Assembly: GCF_022985175.1 (NCBI RefSeq)
Contig: NC_066891.1
Location: forward strand, 4,145,015 to 4,209,014
DNA length: 64,000 nucleotides
Reading direction: 5' to 3'
Source: Labeo rohita
Lineage: Eukaryota; Chordata; Actinopteri; Cypriniformes; Cyprinidae
Positions 25,205 to 36,621 of the stretch are shown here, one piece after another. Numbering within the stretch: position 1 is the first letter of the stretch; every line of letters starts with the position of its first letter. A model generated the notes under the pieces. It searched no databases and was not told the DNA's origin. It saw nothing but the letters and a program-made list of their open reading frames with translations. The translations under genes were made by a program, and so were the position numbers.

Positions 25205-25807
25205 AGGGTTACTCCACCCCAAAATAAAAATTTTGTCATTAATCACTTACCCCCATGTTTGTCTTCAGAACACAATTTAAGATATTTTGGATGAAAACCA
25301 GGAGGTTTGTGACTGTCCCATTGAATGCCAAGTAAATACCACTGTCAAGGCCCAGAAAAGTGTGAAAGACGTAGTCAAAATAGTCCAGCTGCCATCAGTG
25401 GTTCAAGCAGAATTTTACGAAGCTATGAGAATACTTTTTGTATTCAAAGAAAACAAAAATAATGACTTTATTTAACAATTTGTCTTTATTTAACAATTTG
25501 AGATGAATTGTTGAATAAAGTCGTTACTTTTGTTTTCTTTTCGTACAAAAAGTATTCTCATAGCTTCGTAAAATTATGGTTGAACCACTGATGGCAGATG
25601 GACTATTTTGACAACGTCTTTTATACTCTTCTGGGCCTTGACAATGTTATTTTCTTGGCATTCAATGGGACAGTCACAAACCTCTCAGTTTTCATCCCAA
25701 AATTTCTTAAACTGTGTTCCAAAGACGAACAAAGCTTTTACGGGTTTGGAACGACATGGGGGTAAGTGATTAATGACAAAATTTTAATTTTGGGGTGGAG
25801 TAACTCT
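25205..25807. mobile_element. TTAA-flanked foldback element (AGGGTTACTCCACCCC family)
   Basis: The ends AGGGTTACTCCACCCCAAAA and TTTTGGGGTGGAGTAACTCT are inverted repeats between TTAA sites (25201-25204 and 25808-25811). Arms remain complementary to the centre near 25490. The ORF at 25287-25475 is one arm of the foldback, not a gene. Confidence 0.88.
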
Positions 25808-26164
25808 TTAATCTGTTGAACAGCAGCCCTTGACCTTGAGATTTCGGCGACACACCGGCACGAGAATTAGCGCTATTTCGGTAAAAAGCGTTTACAGAGG
25901 ATGGTTGAATACACTAAAATGAAAGTGCTACTTTTAAACGTTACATTTTCATGTCTAAAATGCTTGTTAAACGAGTTTAGATGTATGTACTATTGTAAAC
26001 TATGCTGTATTTTTTCGTGTATTTTGCCCTTGTGTTCTTGCTTAATAATAAATGTTCATCTTTTGATTATTGCCGTTGCCTCTAGTAATTCTATGTGTGT
26101 GTTTTTATAAGTTCCAGTCCTTTTTAAGCCAGCAATATAATAATTTCTAAACAATAGTTGACTT

Positions 26165-26290
26165 AAAGCAACCCAGCATGTTGGGTAAAAACATTTAACC
26201 CAGCATGTGTTCTGTCCAATATTTACCCAGCGCTGGGTTGCCAAATAATCCAGGTTGGGTTGTTTTTAACCCAGCATTTTTGAGAGTGTA
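26165..26290. repeat. ACCCAGC repeat end
   Basis: Repeated AACCCAGC and GCTGGGTT motifs, ending AGAGTGTAACC, match related text at 24200-24340 in reverse. They may be the two ends of one old, heavily interrupted element. Confidence 0.45.
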
Positions 26291-26499
26291 ACCTTCCCAA
26301 CCCTGTGTAAATATTTCATAATATTATCATAAAAACACTTCAACATTAATAGTCCTTAAAACATACTGTATAGATATTTTAATTTCTGTCTATCTATCTA
26401 TCTGGCTATATGTCTTTTTCTGGTGTGCAGTCATTACAACTAAACCTCAGTTTTGTGTGGACATACTGTATACCCTATACATAGGATAAGCAGGGAGGA

Positions 26500-26780
26500 A
26501 GTGAGAGTGGATTCAAAAGAGCGACAAAGTGATTGAGTGGTTGAGAGAGAGAGAGAGCGCGCACCAGCGAGTGACCAAGAGAGAGAGAGGGAGAGAAAGA
26601 AGGTAAAGAAAGCTCTCAGCGTCTCACGTTCAGATGTTCGCGCGTCTTTGGCAGTCGTCACATCACTGTTTGTACTCTGACTAGAGTAACTCTTAGCCGA
26701 CTAATGAAACTCCGGAGGATGTCATAAGGGTCTTCGGGCTTTAACAGGTGGCGGGTTGAGGGTGCGAGTCAGGGGGCAGC
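26500..26780 (+). promoter_or_regulatory. shisal2a: shisal2a 5' UTR and proximal promoter
   Basis: A GA-rich tract (26540-26600) leads into CpG-richer sequence just before the shisal2a start codon. This base composition differs sharply from the AT-rich surroundings and fits a TATA-less promoter and 5' UTR. An in-frame TGA at 26757-26759 closes the reading frame eight codons before the ATG. The transcription start was not located. Confidence 0.45.
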
Positions 26781-26962
26781 ATGAGCGCGGATTGCGAGGC
26801 ATATTACGATGCGGAAAACGTGTTTGTCAGCGGCTTCACGTGCCCCAAACCCGACAACGACGCGCGCGCGATCTTCTGCTGCGGATTCAATGATGTCAAA
26901 TACTGCTGCGACGATCCCAACAGTTTTTTTCCTTATGAGTATGGATATATGTGGTGGCTCAG
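26781..26962 (+). CDS. shisal2a: shisal2a exon 1: cysteine-rich Shisa-type N-terminus
   Basis: Exon 1 of Shisa-like protein 2A (FAM159A), a small predicted single-pass membrane protein of unproven function. It encodes residues 1-60 plus two bases of codon 61. The visible hallmarks are six cysteines (5, 21, 33, 34, 42, 43) in the Shisa-like pattern, with paired CCGF and YCCDDP motifs, followed by SFFPYE and YMWWL just before the membrane helix. This matches my memory of human SHISAL2A closely (CCGFxDxKYCCDDPxSFFPYE). There is no obvious cleavable signal peptide, as in other Shisa-like 2 proteins. The ATG has A at -3 and follows an in-frame TGA at 26757. The donor is AG|GTAAGG, leaving phase 2; the split serine codon is completed by exon 2. 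Without splicing the frame stops at 26964-26966. Confidence 0.93.
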
Positions 26963-27479
26963 GTAAGGCGCCGATATTTTGTGTATTATTTGTCACGAAT
27001 CTCGAATTTAATGTAATTAGAATATTCTACAGTATATGGCAGGCTAATTATTCCCAAAATACTATATGTTTGCTGCTAGCGCAGTTGGTGTTATGACAAT
27101 GACATATGAACTTTCTGGTCACCATTATAAAAACACATGGCAGAAATAACAGTTTACAAAAAGTTTACATTTTCAGAAGGAGTAATTAATATTTTGTGTC
27201 ATTCCGAACTTTTAACTAGTTTCACTATCACACATAAGATGATGTTTTTCCATTCAGTAAATGGAAATGGAAGATAAGGTTAATGGTTCAACAAATGTGG
27301 AAGGGTAATGCAACTGCACACAACTTAATATAACTAAAGCCAAGTAGTCAGAAATCTAGCATCCTTTCTAGTATGCACTAACCCTGGGCGTAACATACAC
27401 CTTCACTTAATCTACCTGAGAAATTACTTTCAAAGTAAAGCATACTGCGTCCAGAATTTTCACTCAAAATTTATGCATG

Positions 27480-28000
27480 TTAAATAATAAACACAACCTC
27501 ACTTTGTGTCAGTCAGGTTCACACACTGGCAACAAAACTTTCGTCCATCATAACAAAAAAAGAAATTCGGATCTGTAGCAAGCATTTTGAGAGGTGTTTT
27601 TACAATTCACAGCCACCAAAATTCAGAATGGCGTCTGACACATTCATTCACTTCACCTTGCAGCACATAGAACTGTATGACAGACTAATTGCGGGGTACA
27701 AAGCGACGGAATATAAAGACAGATTGCTAGCAAAGCATCAAACTGAGGTAAACTTTGAATTCCTTTGAGAAAGAGGTGGAACTCTCTTTCCTCTCTACGC
27801 AATCTCAGGATTGGATGAACCCGATATTTCCTCATTCTTTTTCCATTTTTAAGAAGACGGGGGAAAAAATCATCCTTGCAGCTTGTATTGTTACGGATAA
27901 ATCAGATTCAGTGTGCAAAGCTTCTGTGCATGACAAATTTTTAGGATGACAAATACAAAAAAACACAAGGACCTTTAGTCAGAATAAAATGAAATGTAAC
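27480..28000. other. Unclassified, possible old transposon interior
   Basis: More coding-like sequence than its surroundings, including a short open stretch near 27626-27760, but no complete ORF, splice context or clear family. An eroded DNA transposon is possible. Confidence 0.25.
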
Positions 28001-28004
28001 AATT

Positions 28005-28672
28005 TATTCTTATGGTGTGTGCACACCAAACACGAAGCAAATATTTGCAATGCGTTATTCGGTCTAGTTCACTTGCGGGATCACTTGCATGACTAAAAAC
28101 ATAAAAACTTTTTTAAAAAACAACACGTTATGCACATTTTCTGCTCGAGGTTTAAATTTTCTGACTTGCGCGGAAGACACGATTGAGGCAGATTTTGCGA
28201 ATTTGTGTCTATTCGCGTCTTTGCATTGACTTTGTATGTAATGTACTCGCACAAGGCTGTCTCTACTCGACACTATCATGTTCACACCAAACTTGGAGTT
28301 TCTTATGACAATCATGTCCTGAGGTTACCTGCACAGTTTCGGCACTGTGCCACCTAGTGGTCAGGAAATCTGAAAAATGCCAAAATGGATCTACTGCAAT
28401 TCTTTGGCATACTGGCACCAAACTATGTTTGTGTCATCGTCACCCCTAGTAAGCCACACCACATTAATTTAGGAGCAGTGCCACCTATCGGTCAAAAGTG
28501 ATAAATCATTAAATAAAATTTCTAGTGATTTTATGTATGTTTTTATTTTAGCCTTTTCGGTTAAAATCCACTCAAAATGTCTATAATTGCTCAAAGGTCT
28601 TTAAACGCTTGAACCCCGGTAATTGCTGCTTGCAGCTATATTTAAAATCACTTTTGGTGTGCACACATCATT
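28005..28672. mobile_element. Inverted-repeat element with TGTGTGCACACCAAA ends
   Basis: TGTGTGCACACCAAACACG at the left pairs with TTTTGGTGTGCACACA at the right, hAT-like in character. Inside, 28320-28640 ends in GCTGCTTGCAGCTA, matching the large repeat at 6035-7950. Confidence 0.55.
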
Positions 28673-28689
28673 AGTCAGGTAAATGTCTC

Positions 28690-30480
28690 AGGTCAATTGC
28701 ATAGTTCAAAGATAATCAATACAAAACATCAAATTATCAAGGATAAATCTAAGAGTAAAAAGTCTAAACCTGATTATACCAAGACAAACATCTTTCAAGT
28801 GGAGACGGGTATTAACAATTGGAATTTGCATTGATCAAGGTCTACAATATGTGGAGAGTTCACAGCTTTTGGGGACAGATGGAAACTATCCTTTATGTAG
28901 AACATTATATTTTGCTATTTACCATTTTGTGTGAGCTGAATGAAGGGAAGGATAGAGGGGAGGTAAGGGGAAGGAAAATCTCCTCTCAGTGAGATATGAA
29001 AACAGATGCCTGCATGTTAATACACTGTGCTTGTATTGTCCATATCTCAGGAGATCAAAGTGTCTGAGGTTCTTCCATTCTTACAGTGCTGATTTTTGTT
29101 ATACGGGTATTATTTTCTGCAAAACATCTTTTGAGAAAGGAAAGATATTTTGCTTCTCAGGTGAATTAATTTTAAGGACGTTTATTTTACTGAAAAAGAC
29201 AAGACACTCATAAAGAACAGGGTTTTTAGACAACATGTGCTGTAGATTTGCAACATAATCAAAACTGGACATGAAATCTTTGGAGGGTCACAAGGCATTG
29301 CTAAAGAAATTAATACATTCTTTCCAGTACAATGCAATGCAAAACACGACGGATCTTCACAAGACAAATTCTTTAAAAATATTTTTTAAAATGTAGACAC
29401 ATACACAAAAGGAAAAAAAATGGCAGCATTGAATAAAATATACAGGAGATGCTAAGAAATTGTGTAGTATACAGGGACCAAGTTTAATTGTTGATTGATC
29501 AGAGGAAGGGTCAGAGGGCAGGACAAGAGCTCTTCATCAAGGTTCATCATTGATTATTTGATGAGGCATTAACCTCAGGAAATAGCTTTAGTCAAGTGGT
29601 ATGATTAATGAATACTTTCCGCACAGTAACCTAATAATGATCTCACAAGATCTGCAAGATGCTCTTATTGAACATGGGTCTATATATGGTATTAACTCTA
29701 GAGCTATGATTAACCGAATAAACAGCAATGAAAATTAATTAATGCAAATTGTTGCATTTATCGATGCTATCATCAAGAACTGCTTGATTTATGTACGTCG
29801 TGCATAGGTCCATTCTTATGTAAATTGTTGTATCAATTTTAAGGCTGCAATTTACATCAAGAATGGCAGAAATGTGTGGTTCTTGAAAATTCTGATAAAG
29901 TATGATGGTAGGGGCAATAATTAACTCAAAGCAAATCACAACACCTGTTATTATAGACGGCTGAACACCTTCTGTCAGGTGTTAATTAGTTTTACTGGCT
30001 TATCATGGAGGAGAGTTTATTTTTTCTACGAGGTTGATAGCTCGTTCATAGCTCTCAAGACTAAATGCGTTATCACTTAGGTTTGTTGAGTGTAAATTAA
30101 GTCTCAGATGTTTCCCTCAAAAGTCCTTTAAAGAAATAAAAGTTGACACAAATGGAAATTTCTTTGACATATACAGAGAGAATAAATAAATTTGGATGAC
30201 AGATAATTTAGAAGATTTCTTCTGAACCCCGAAATCAAATTAAAATGGCAGGAAATTTTAAACTAAAATTAAGCCTGTTTGATGTTTATTCATTTTTTTT
30301 TTTTATTGTGAAATTATTTTAATGAGATTTAATCAAATTCCCACCTAAATCCTAATTAATTTAATCTACTGTAACATTTCCAATTCTCCAATTTGCAAAT
30401 GCATTTTGCAATGCATTGATTTTGGGGTGTAAAAAGGTCTGTTTTTACGAGCCATTGGCCATGTGATTTGTTATCGAAGG
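28690..30480. promoter_or_regulatory. Repeat-poor intronic stretch, candidate conserved regulatory DNA
   Basis: Unlike most of the window, this segment shows no terminal repeats, arrays or known dispersed text. From about 29460 to 30010 it is rich in TAAT/ATTA homeodomain cores and has an octamer-like ATGCAAAT at 29743. This is inference from composition; conservation was not tested. Confidence 0.3.
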
Positions 30481-30525
30481 CCAAATGTTACTGTTATTTA
30501 AGGCCAGTTAAAGGTGCTGTATGTA

Positions 30526-31067
30526 CAGGGGTTGGACAGTGAAACTGAAACACCTGGGTTTAGACCACAATTAGTATGCCGTTTGGCCTCCTTTTGCAGC
30601 CAATACAGCATTATTTCATCTTGGGAATGACAAATACAAGTCCTGCACAGTAGCCAGAAGGATTTTGAGCCATTCCTTTCGCAGAACAGTGGCCAGGTCG
30701 CTATGTGATGTTGGTGTATGAAAACATTTCCTGACTCGCTCCTCCAAAACACCCCAAAGTGGCTCAAAAATATTCAGATCTGGTGACTGTGCAGGCCATG
30801 GGAGATGTTTAACTTTACTTTCATGTTCATCAAATCACTCTTGTCACCAGTCTTGCTGTGTGTATTGGTGCATTATAATCCTAATACACGGCACCACCTT
30901 CAGGGTACAATGTTTGAGCTATTGGGTGCACAAAGTCAACCTTCACACTCTGCTCTTATTGGTGGAATGTGCGATCAGTAAAGACTGGCCACCAGGCTGC
31001 ATAGATATAGCCATGAAACCTCCAACACTATATTGGCCAGTGTTTCAGTTTCATTGTCCAACCCCTG
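30526..31067. mobile_element. Tc1/mariner-type deletion derivative
   Basis: The ends CAGGGGTTGGACAGTGAAAC and GTTTCATTGTCCAACCCCTG are inverted repeats flanked by TA (30524-30525 and 31068-31069). The family has autonomous Tc1-like relatives in fish, as I recall. Here only about 540 bp without transposase remains. Confidence 0.9.
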
Positions 31068-31069
31068 TA

Positions 31070-31096
31070 TATGTATATATATATATATATATATAT
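31070..31096. repeat. (TA)n microsatellite
   Basis: A TA run directly adjoining the right TA site of the Tc1-type element. Confidence 0.9.
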
Positions 31097-31544
31097 TTTG
31101 ACTGCACTAATGCATAAATATACCATAATATGTTTGCAGATATTTAGACAATATGCTAAATTCACAATCTTGTTTCTCTGAAAAACAGCACTACAGCCAA
31201 TTATTCTAATTTTAAACATGTGTTCCATGTCAGAATGTTTGTTTCTGTTGGTTTGTGTGATTTCGCTAATTGCCAGTTTACACAGTAGTATTTCAACACT
31301 CCGGGTTGCCAGGTGGCAGAAAACACAGCGTATTGCAGCCACTGAAAAGCAAACAAACTAGGTCAGAGATCGCAAATTCTACCCAACCTAAAAAGCCTCG
31401 GCGTCCATCTAAATTGCTGTATGACCAGAGGCATGTTAGAACATGCATAAATCAACTCATCCACTTACAGTGTAGAGCTCATCGCCTTCCATTGTTAATT
31501 GCAATCATTTCTGTTGCGTGTTCTCAATCTGGCAACCCACATGA

Positions 31545-33255
31545 GAATTGCGAGATGTAAACTTGCAATTCTGTCTCTTTTCTTTTTTGTGAGTTTATAT
31601 CACAATTCTGACTTTTTTTCTCATAATTCTGACTTTTTTCTCACAATTCTGATAACTTTTCTCAGAATTGAGATATAAACTTGCAACTGTGAGAAATAAA
31701 GTCTAATGTAATGTCAAATTGTGAGAACTAATGTAAGAATTGCGAGATGTAAACTTGTAAACTTCTCACAATTGTTTATATGTTGCAATTCTGACTTTTT
31801 TCTTACAATTTTGACAATGTCAAACATCAAAATTAATGTCAAATTGTGAGAACTAATGTAAGAATTGCGAGATGTAAACTTGTAAACTTCTCACAATTGT
31901 TTATATGTCGCAATTCTGACTTTTTTCTCAATTGAGAAGACTTTTCTCAGAATTGAGATACAAATTCGCAATTAAAAAATTGCAATTTTCTTAAATACAA
32001 ATAAAGTCTGAACTGTACAATATAAACTCAGAATTATGAAAAACTAAGTCAGAATTACGAGATGTAAACTTGCAATTTTGTCTCTTTTCTCACAATTGTC
32101 AGTTTATATGTCGCAATTCTGACTTTTTTCCTCACAGTTCTGATGACTTTTCTTAGAATTGAGATATGAACTCACAGCTGTGAAAAATAAAGTCAGAATT
32201 GCGAGTTTACATCAGAATCAAAATTGCGAGTTTACATTTTTTCTCACATTTCTGTGACAAACCCGCAATTCAGACTTTTTTTCCACGCAATTGTGACTTT
32301 ATATTTTGCAAATCGGGCTTTCTTCTCGCAATTCCAACTTCTTTTCTCAGAATTGTGAGATATAAACACAATTGCGAGTTAGAAAATCCAAATTTGAGGG
32401 GGAAAAGACTTTTTTCTTACAGTTGCAAGTTTATATCTCACAATTCTGACTTTATAACTTGCAATTGTGTGTTATAAACTCACAGTTTATATTTTGCAAT
32501 TCTGACGACTTTTCTCAGAATTGAGATATAAACTAGCAATTGCAAAATAAAAAAATGGAAAAAAAGAACTGCACAATATAAACTCACAATTGCGATGTAA
32601 ACTTGCAATCCTGTCTCTTTTCTCACAGTTTATATGTCGCAATTGTAAAAAAAAAATATATATATAATATAAAATATAATTGCACAATATAAAAAGTCAG
32701 AATTGCGAGTTTTTCTCGCAATTGTGAGTTACGTCATGCAATTCTGATGTTTTTTCTCAGAATTCTGTGATATAAATCCATAAATCTGACTTTTTTTCCG
32801 CGTAATTCTGACTTTTCAGACAATTGTGAGATATAAAATCACAGAAAATCCAAATTTGTGGGAGGAAAAAGACTTTTTTTTTCTTGCAGTTGCAAGTTTA
32901 TCTCACAATTCTGACTTTATAACTTGCAACTGCGTGTTGTAAACTGCGTGTTTATATCTTGCAATTCTGACTTCTTTTCAACGTACTTTTTCTCTCGCAA
33001 TTCTGGCTTCTTTTCTTAGAATTGTGAGATAAAAACTTACAATTGCGAGTTCAAATCTGACAATAGTCTTACAATTGGAAGTTTATATCTCACAATTCTG
33101 ACTTTATAACTTTCAATTGCGTGCTATAAACTCAGTTTATATCTTGCAGTTCCAAATTTATTTCTCAGAATGCGTGTTTACTGTATATTGCACACACCTG
33201 ACTTTATAACACAGTTGCCACTTTGTCATGCAATTCTGACTTTTTTAGTGGAAAC
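31545..33255. mobile_element. Minisatellite foldback element, block 2
   Basis: The same CAATTG-centred ~21-bp half-units as block 1, mostly in reverse orientation. The right end (TTTTTAGTGGAAACAGGCTT near 33243) matches the family terminus; the left terminus is missing. A sub-block (about 110 bp including GCGAGATGTAAACTTGTAAA) is duplicated near 31740 and 31864. Confidence 0.75.
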
Positions 33256-34427
33256 AGGCTTCCATTTCAATCGCTAGCTGTCAATATTACATACTGCATT
33301 TTTAGAACTGCCTAGTGCCTGCTGTAATGTGCTTCCTATGACTGCCACTGATCTTCAGGTGATTAGGTCAAGCCGTCTTCATCACTTTCACAGGGAACTC
33401 AATGATGATAATGTTTTCTTTACATGCCACCATGACATGACATTTAACAGCGTGACATTTCAGAGAAGTCTGTGGGCACTCTGTAAAGGTGATTCACAAA
33501 AAGTACTTGCTCATTCTGCCCTGTTGGAGTTTTATAGAGTTTTAAGAGTGTGATGACAACCTTAAGCTCTGTTCCAAAGGCTCCAAATGGAATTTTTTGC
33601 AGCGATGACCTAGAAGAGCCATTTTTCGGAACCTTTCACTGACCAGTTAGACTTTTTTTCTTAGTGTGAAGAACATTTTAATAATCTGAAGATTAATCTT
33701 GTTCCACAATAAAGAACCTTTTGCGCAATGGAAAGGTTTCAAGGATGTTAAAGGTTCTTCATTGCAATAACCTTGTAGCAGCAAGTTTTGCTGGTGCAGA
33801 AATTACACGCTACACCTTTAATGAGCAAAGCACAGTTGTTGTTTTTTTTGTTTTTTTTGTTTTTTTTTGTCTCTTTACTGGTTAGGTTGTGACCCGCTGT
33901 GACTCTTTAAGTGCAGTTTCTCCGCTGGTGATGCTTTTACGCACCAGTTAATGTGAAACATCCATTAACATTAACTGATTTATGTAAGAACTCATTTGCT
34001 GTTTTCAAAGCTGATTTTAATTTGTTCTCAGGCACGCAGAAGTGTGACGGCACACTTTAATAATCTAAAACAAAGAACAAAGTCGTTTGCGCTTTCATGA
34101 TCTTGTGGGGGAGGAGAAGAATGTTTGAAGGGAATTGTTGGAAAGTGGAAAAACATCTAAGCAAATAACTGAAAGTGATAGTTATAATGGGTTTTGTGAA
34201 ATCAGAAATATGCAAAAATGTGTTTTCTTTTTTGTGTGTGGAAAATGATTTACTGGATATCTTTTCTGTTCTATATATATATAATGTAAACATCCTTAAA
34301 ATAAGTTACATTTGCTTGAAATTAAGCCTTTATATTAGTATATGTCAAAATATCTTGTCAAATGGTTTCTTTGGGGATTTGATATCAACATGTTTAATGT
34401 GTTTCTTTTTCTGTCTCTGTTCTTCAG
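33256..34427. other. End of shisal2a intron 1
   Basis: Contains an AGAACC-type foldback fragment (33570-33775) and poly-T tracts (33841-33870); the rest is unremarkable up to the exon 2 acceptor. Confidence 0.4.
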
Positions 34428-34564
34428 TTTGGGAGCTCTAGTTGGTTTGTCTATAGCTGCTGTGGTGCTGTTAGCCTTCGTCATCACTATTTGTGTGCTT
34501 TGCTACCTGTTCATCGCCACTAAACCTCGAGGGCTGGACAACGGACTGCCTTTACGAGCACCAG
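34428..34564 (+). CDS. shisal2a: shisal2a exon 2: transmembrane helix
   Basis: This exon carries the single transmembrane segment of Shisa-like 2A, roughly residues 62-90 (LGALVGLSIAAVVLLAF, then VITICVLCYLF), ending in the basic stop-transfer ATKPRG and a short cytoplasmic stretch. The strong pyrimidine tract and TTCAG acceptor precede 34428, whose first base completes the serine codon begun in exon 1. The exon ends CCAG|GTATGA in phase 1, which joins exon 3 exactly. A second consensus donor lies 36 bases downstream after 34600, in the same phase, and would add 12 residues (see findings). The helix sequence is nearly the human one, which makes the identification secure. Confidence 0.93.
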
Positions 34565-34619
34565 GTATGAAAACGCCTTTAAGAAGAGAACCATTTCTAG
34601 GTATGAGAACATATTGAGA

Positions 34620-35660
34620 GGAAAGTCCTTGAGATCCTGAAAAAGCTTAGAATGTCACACAACAGCCTATTTGATAAGTGTTTGGTTTAACTGCTTAATG
34701 TAGCATATTGACATTTACATTCAGTCTTTTAGTAGCAGTATTAATCTCAGTAAAATTATTCTTTATGCATCAACTGCTTCTGCTTCTTGTTAACTTGTTA
34801 GTATTGTCAGACTATTGCTGTGTGTTCAGTGAAGAAATGGAAACCTACAGATGATTGTGAATGAATCAGTTATATTCAGGTGCATAAAATATTCAGCAAA
34901 GTCATGGAACACAGCCAGACACATCCATCATGCAATTAACAGAAATCAAGTGATAAACAGAAATAAATGGGTGAATATGTAAGAGATAATCCTGCTTTTT
35001 GTGTATCTACTCTGCAAATAAATAGATAAATAGATATAAAACGTTTGAGAAATTATTCTATTATGTCATAATGCAAAATTATTTTCCCCAAGAATTCCAT
35101 GACTGAGCAATTAGAATCAGCTGTACTAAAGATCTGGATAAGTTAAGCCTGTTTTTAGTATTCATGAAAACTAATTTTAGCCAGATTTAGACTCTTTTAC
35201 CCTAGTTGTGTGAACTACAATACATTTTCATCATCAGGGTTATTACCACCCTGAGCGCTAGCAGTAGCTGGGTAACAAAATAGCTGCCAAAAATGGAAAG
35301 CATGGTTTGTGTCACTTTCTTATTCATGTTGTTGGTGACCCTTTGGTTGCACTTCAAAACACATAAAATGCTCTTACATGCTTCTGTCATGGATGCATTG
35401 CAAGAGAAATCGAGTTTGTAGAATGCAGATTCTACAGAGACAAAGAGTGATGATTGTGCATCAAATTATGTGTCATCGGTAGTGGTTCATTTATGCAAAA
35501 TTAAGACAGATTCTTTTCAGTCTTTATCGCAAAGATCACTATTTTCAAACCGAAAGCATTTAAAATAATGTTTGAAAAAGTCTTATGCTTAAAACATGAG
35601 CAAATATCACTGGGGTATTAAAAAAATATCTTTCCCTTTAAAAGAAGTTGAATTTTCTAT
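34620..35660. other. Intron 2, no gene or repeat recognised
   Basis: AT-rich and apparently unique. No ORF resembles a protein. Confidence 0.4.
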
Positions 35661-35666
35661 GGAAGC

Positions 35667-35926
35667 CCATTTCAGCCACTGAATAAAACATTGTTTTAAG
35701 TTATTGCGACTTATTATCTCACAATTCTGACCTTTTTTTCACAGAATTGAATGATCTAAACTTGCAATTCTGACCTTTGAGACTGATATTTTCTCAGAAT
35801 TGTAATATAAACTCACAATTCTGAGAAACAAAGTCACAATTTCGAGATACAAACTTGCGATTCTGACTTTTTTTGTCAAAAAATGAGTTAGTAATTTGCA
35901 ATTCAGACTTTTTTTCTCGCAATTGC

Positions 35927-35961
<35 letters not shown>

Positions 35962-36621
35962 AGACTGAAATGTTCTCCGAATTGTGATATAAACTTGGAA
36001 AAGTCACAATTTCGAGATGTAAACTTACAATTCTGATAAAATAAGTCACAGTTTTGAGATACAAACTTGCAATTCTGAGAAACAAAGTCACAATTTCCAG
36101 ATATAAACTCGCATTCTGACCTTTTCTCAAAAAATTTGAGTTAGTAAATTCAGACTTTTTTCTCAGAATTGTTGGATATAGGACTGATATGTTTTCAGAA
36201 TTGAGTTTTTTCTCATAATTCTTACTTAATAACTAACAACTGCATTTTATAAAGTGAGTATTGTGATATAAACTCAAAATTATGGGGGGAAAAGGCACAA
36301 TTTCGAGATACAAACTTGCAATTCTAAGAAAAAAAGTCAACTTCAAAGTCAACTTTTATGAAGTGAGAATTGAGATATAAACACAATGCTGGGGAAAAAA
36401 TAGCACACTTTCGTGAAGTTGATGAATTGTGAGATATAAGACTGAAATGTTCTCATAATTGGGAGTTTATATCTCATAATTCTACCTTAATAACTAATAA
36501 TTGTGCGATGTAAAGTCAGAATTGTGATATAAACTCACAATTCTGAGAAAAAAGTTACAATTTCAAGCTACGAACTCACAATTCTGAGAAAAATTCACAA
36601 TTTTGAGATTCTGAGAAAAGT
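35667..36621. mobile_element. Minisatellite foldback element, block 3 (right end lost)
   Basis: The left terminus (CATTTCAGCCACTGAATAAAA then TATTGCGACTT) matches the family. The interior has the same CAATT-centred units and a (TA)n tract near 35928-35960. The right terminus is absent: the array stops abruptly where the L2 LINE tail begins. Confidence 0.75.

Larger units (their letters stand above)
26963..34427 (+). other. shisal2a: shisal2a intron 1 (7,465 bp)
   Basis: GT-AG intron inferred from the matched phases of exons 1 and 2. It holds a hAT-like inverted-repeat element (28005-28672), a repeat-poor candidate regulatory stretch (28690-30480), a Tc1-type deletion derivative (30526-31067) and minisatellite block 2 (31545-33255). 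No other coding exon was recognised. Confidence 0.88.

Noticed and set aside
25287..25570. ORF encoding a cysteine-containing 62-residue peptide upstream of shisal2a
   Set aside because: It is one arm of the TTAA foldback element at 25205-25807; the other arm is its reverse complement.
27626..27770. Possible exon with text IHFTLQHIELYDRLIAGYKA
   Set aside because: Faintly like a small DNA-binding domain found with Harbinger-type elements, but short, without splice signals or a clear family match, and surrounded by repeat-like DNA.
32199..33250. ORFs in the 32.2-33.2 kb region
   Set aside because: Products of minisatellite block 2.
34175..34427. ORF continuous upstream of shisal2a exon 2
   Set aside because: Intronic readthrough; the branch/pyrimidine tract and CAG acceptor at 34427, with phase matching exon 1, define the exon start.
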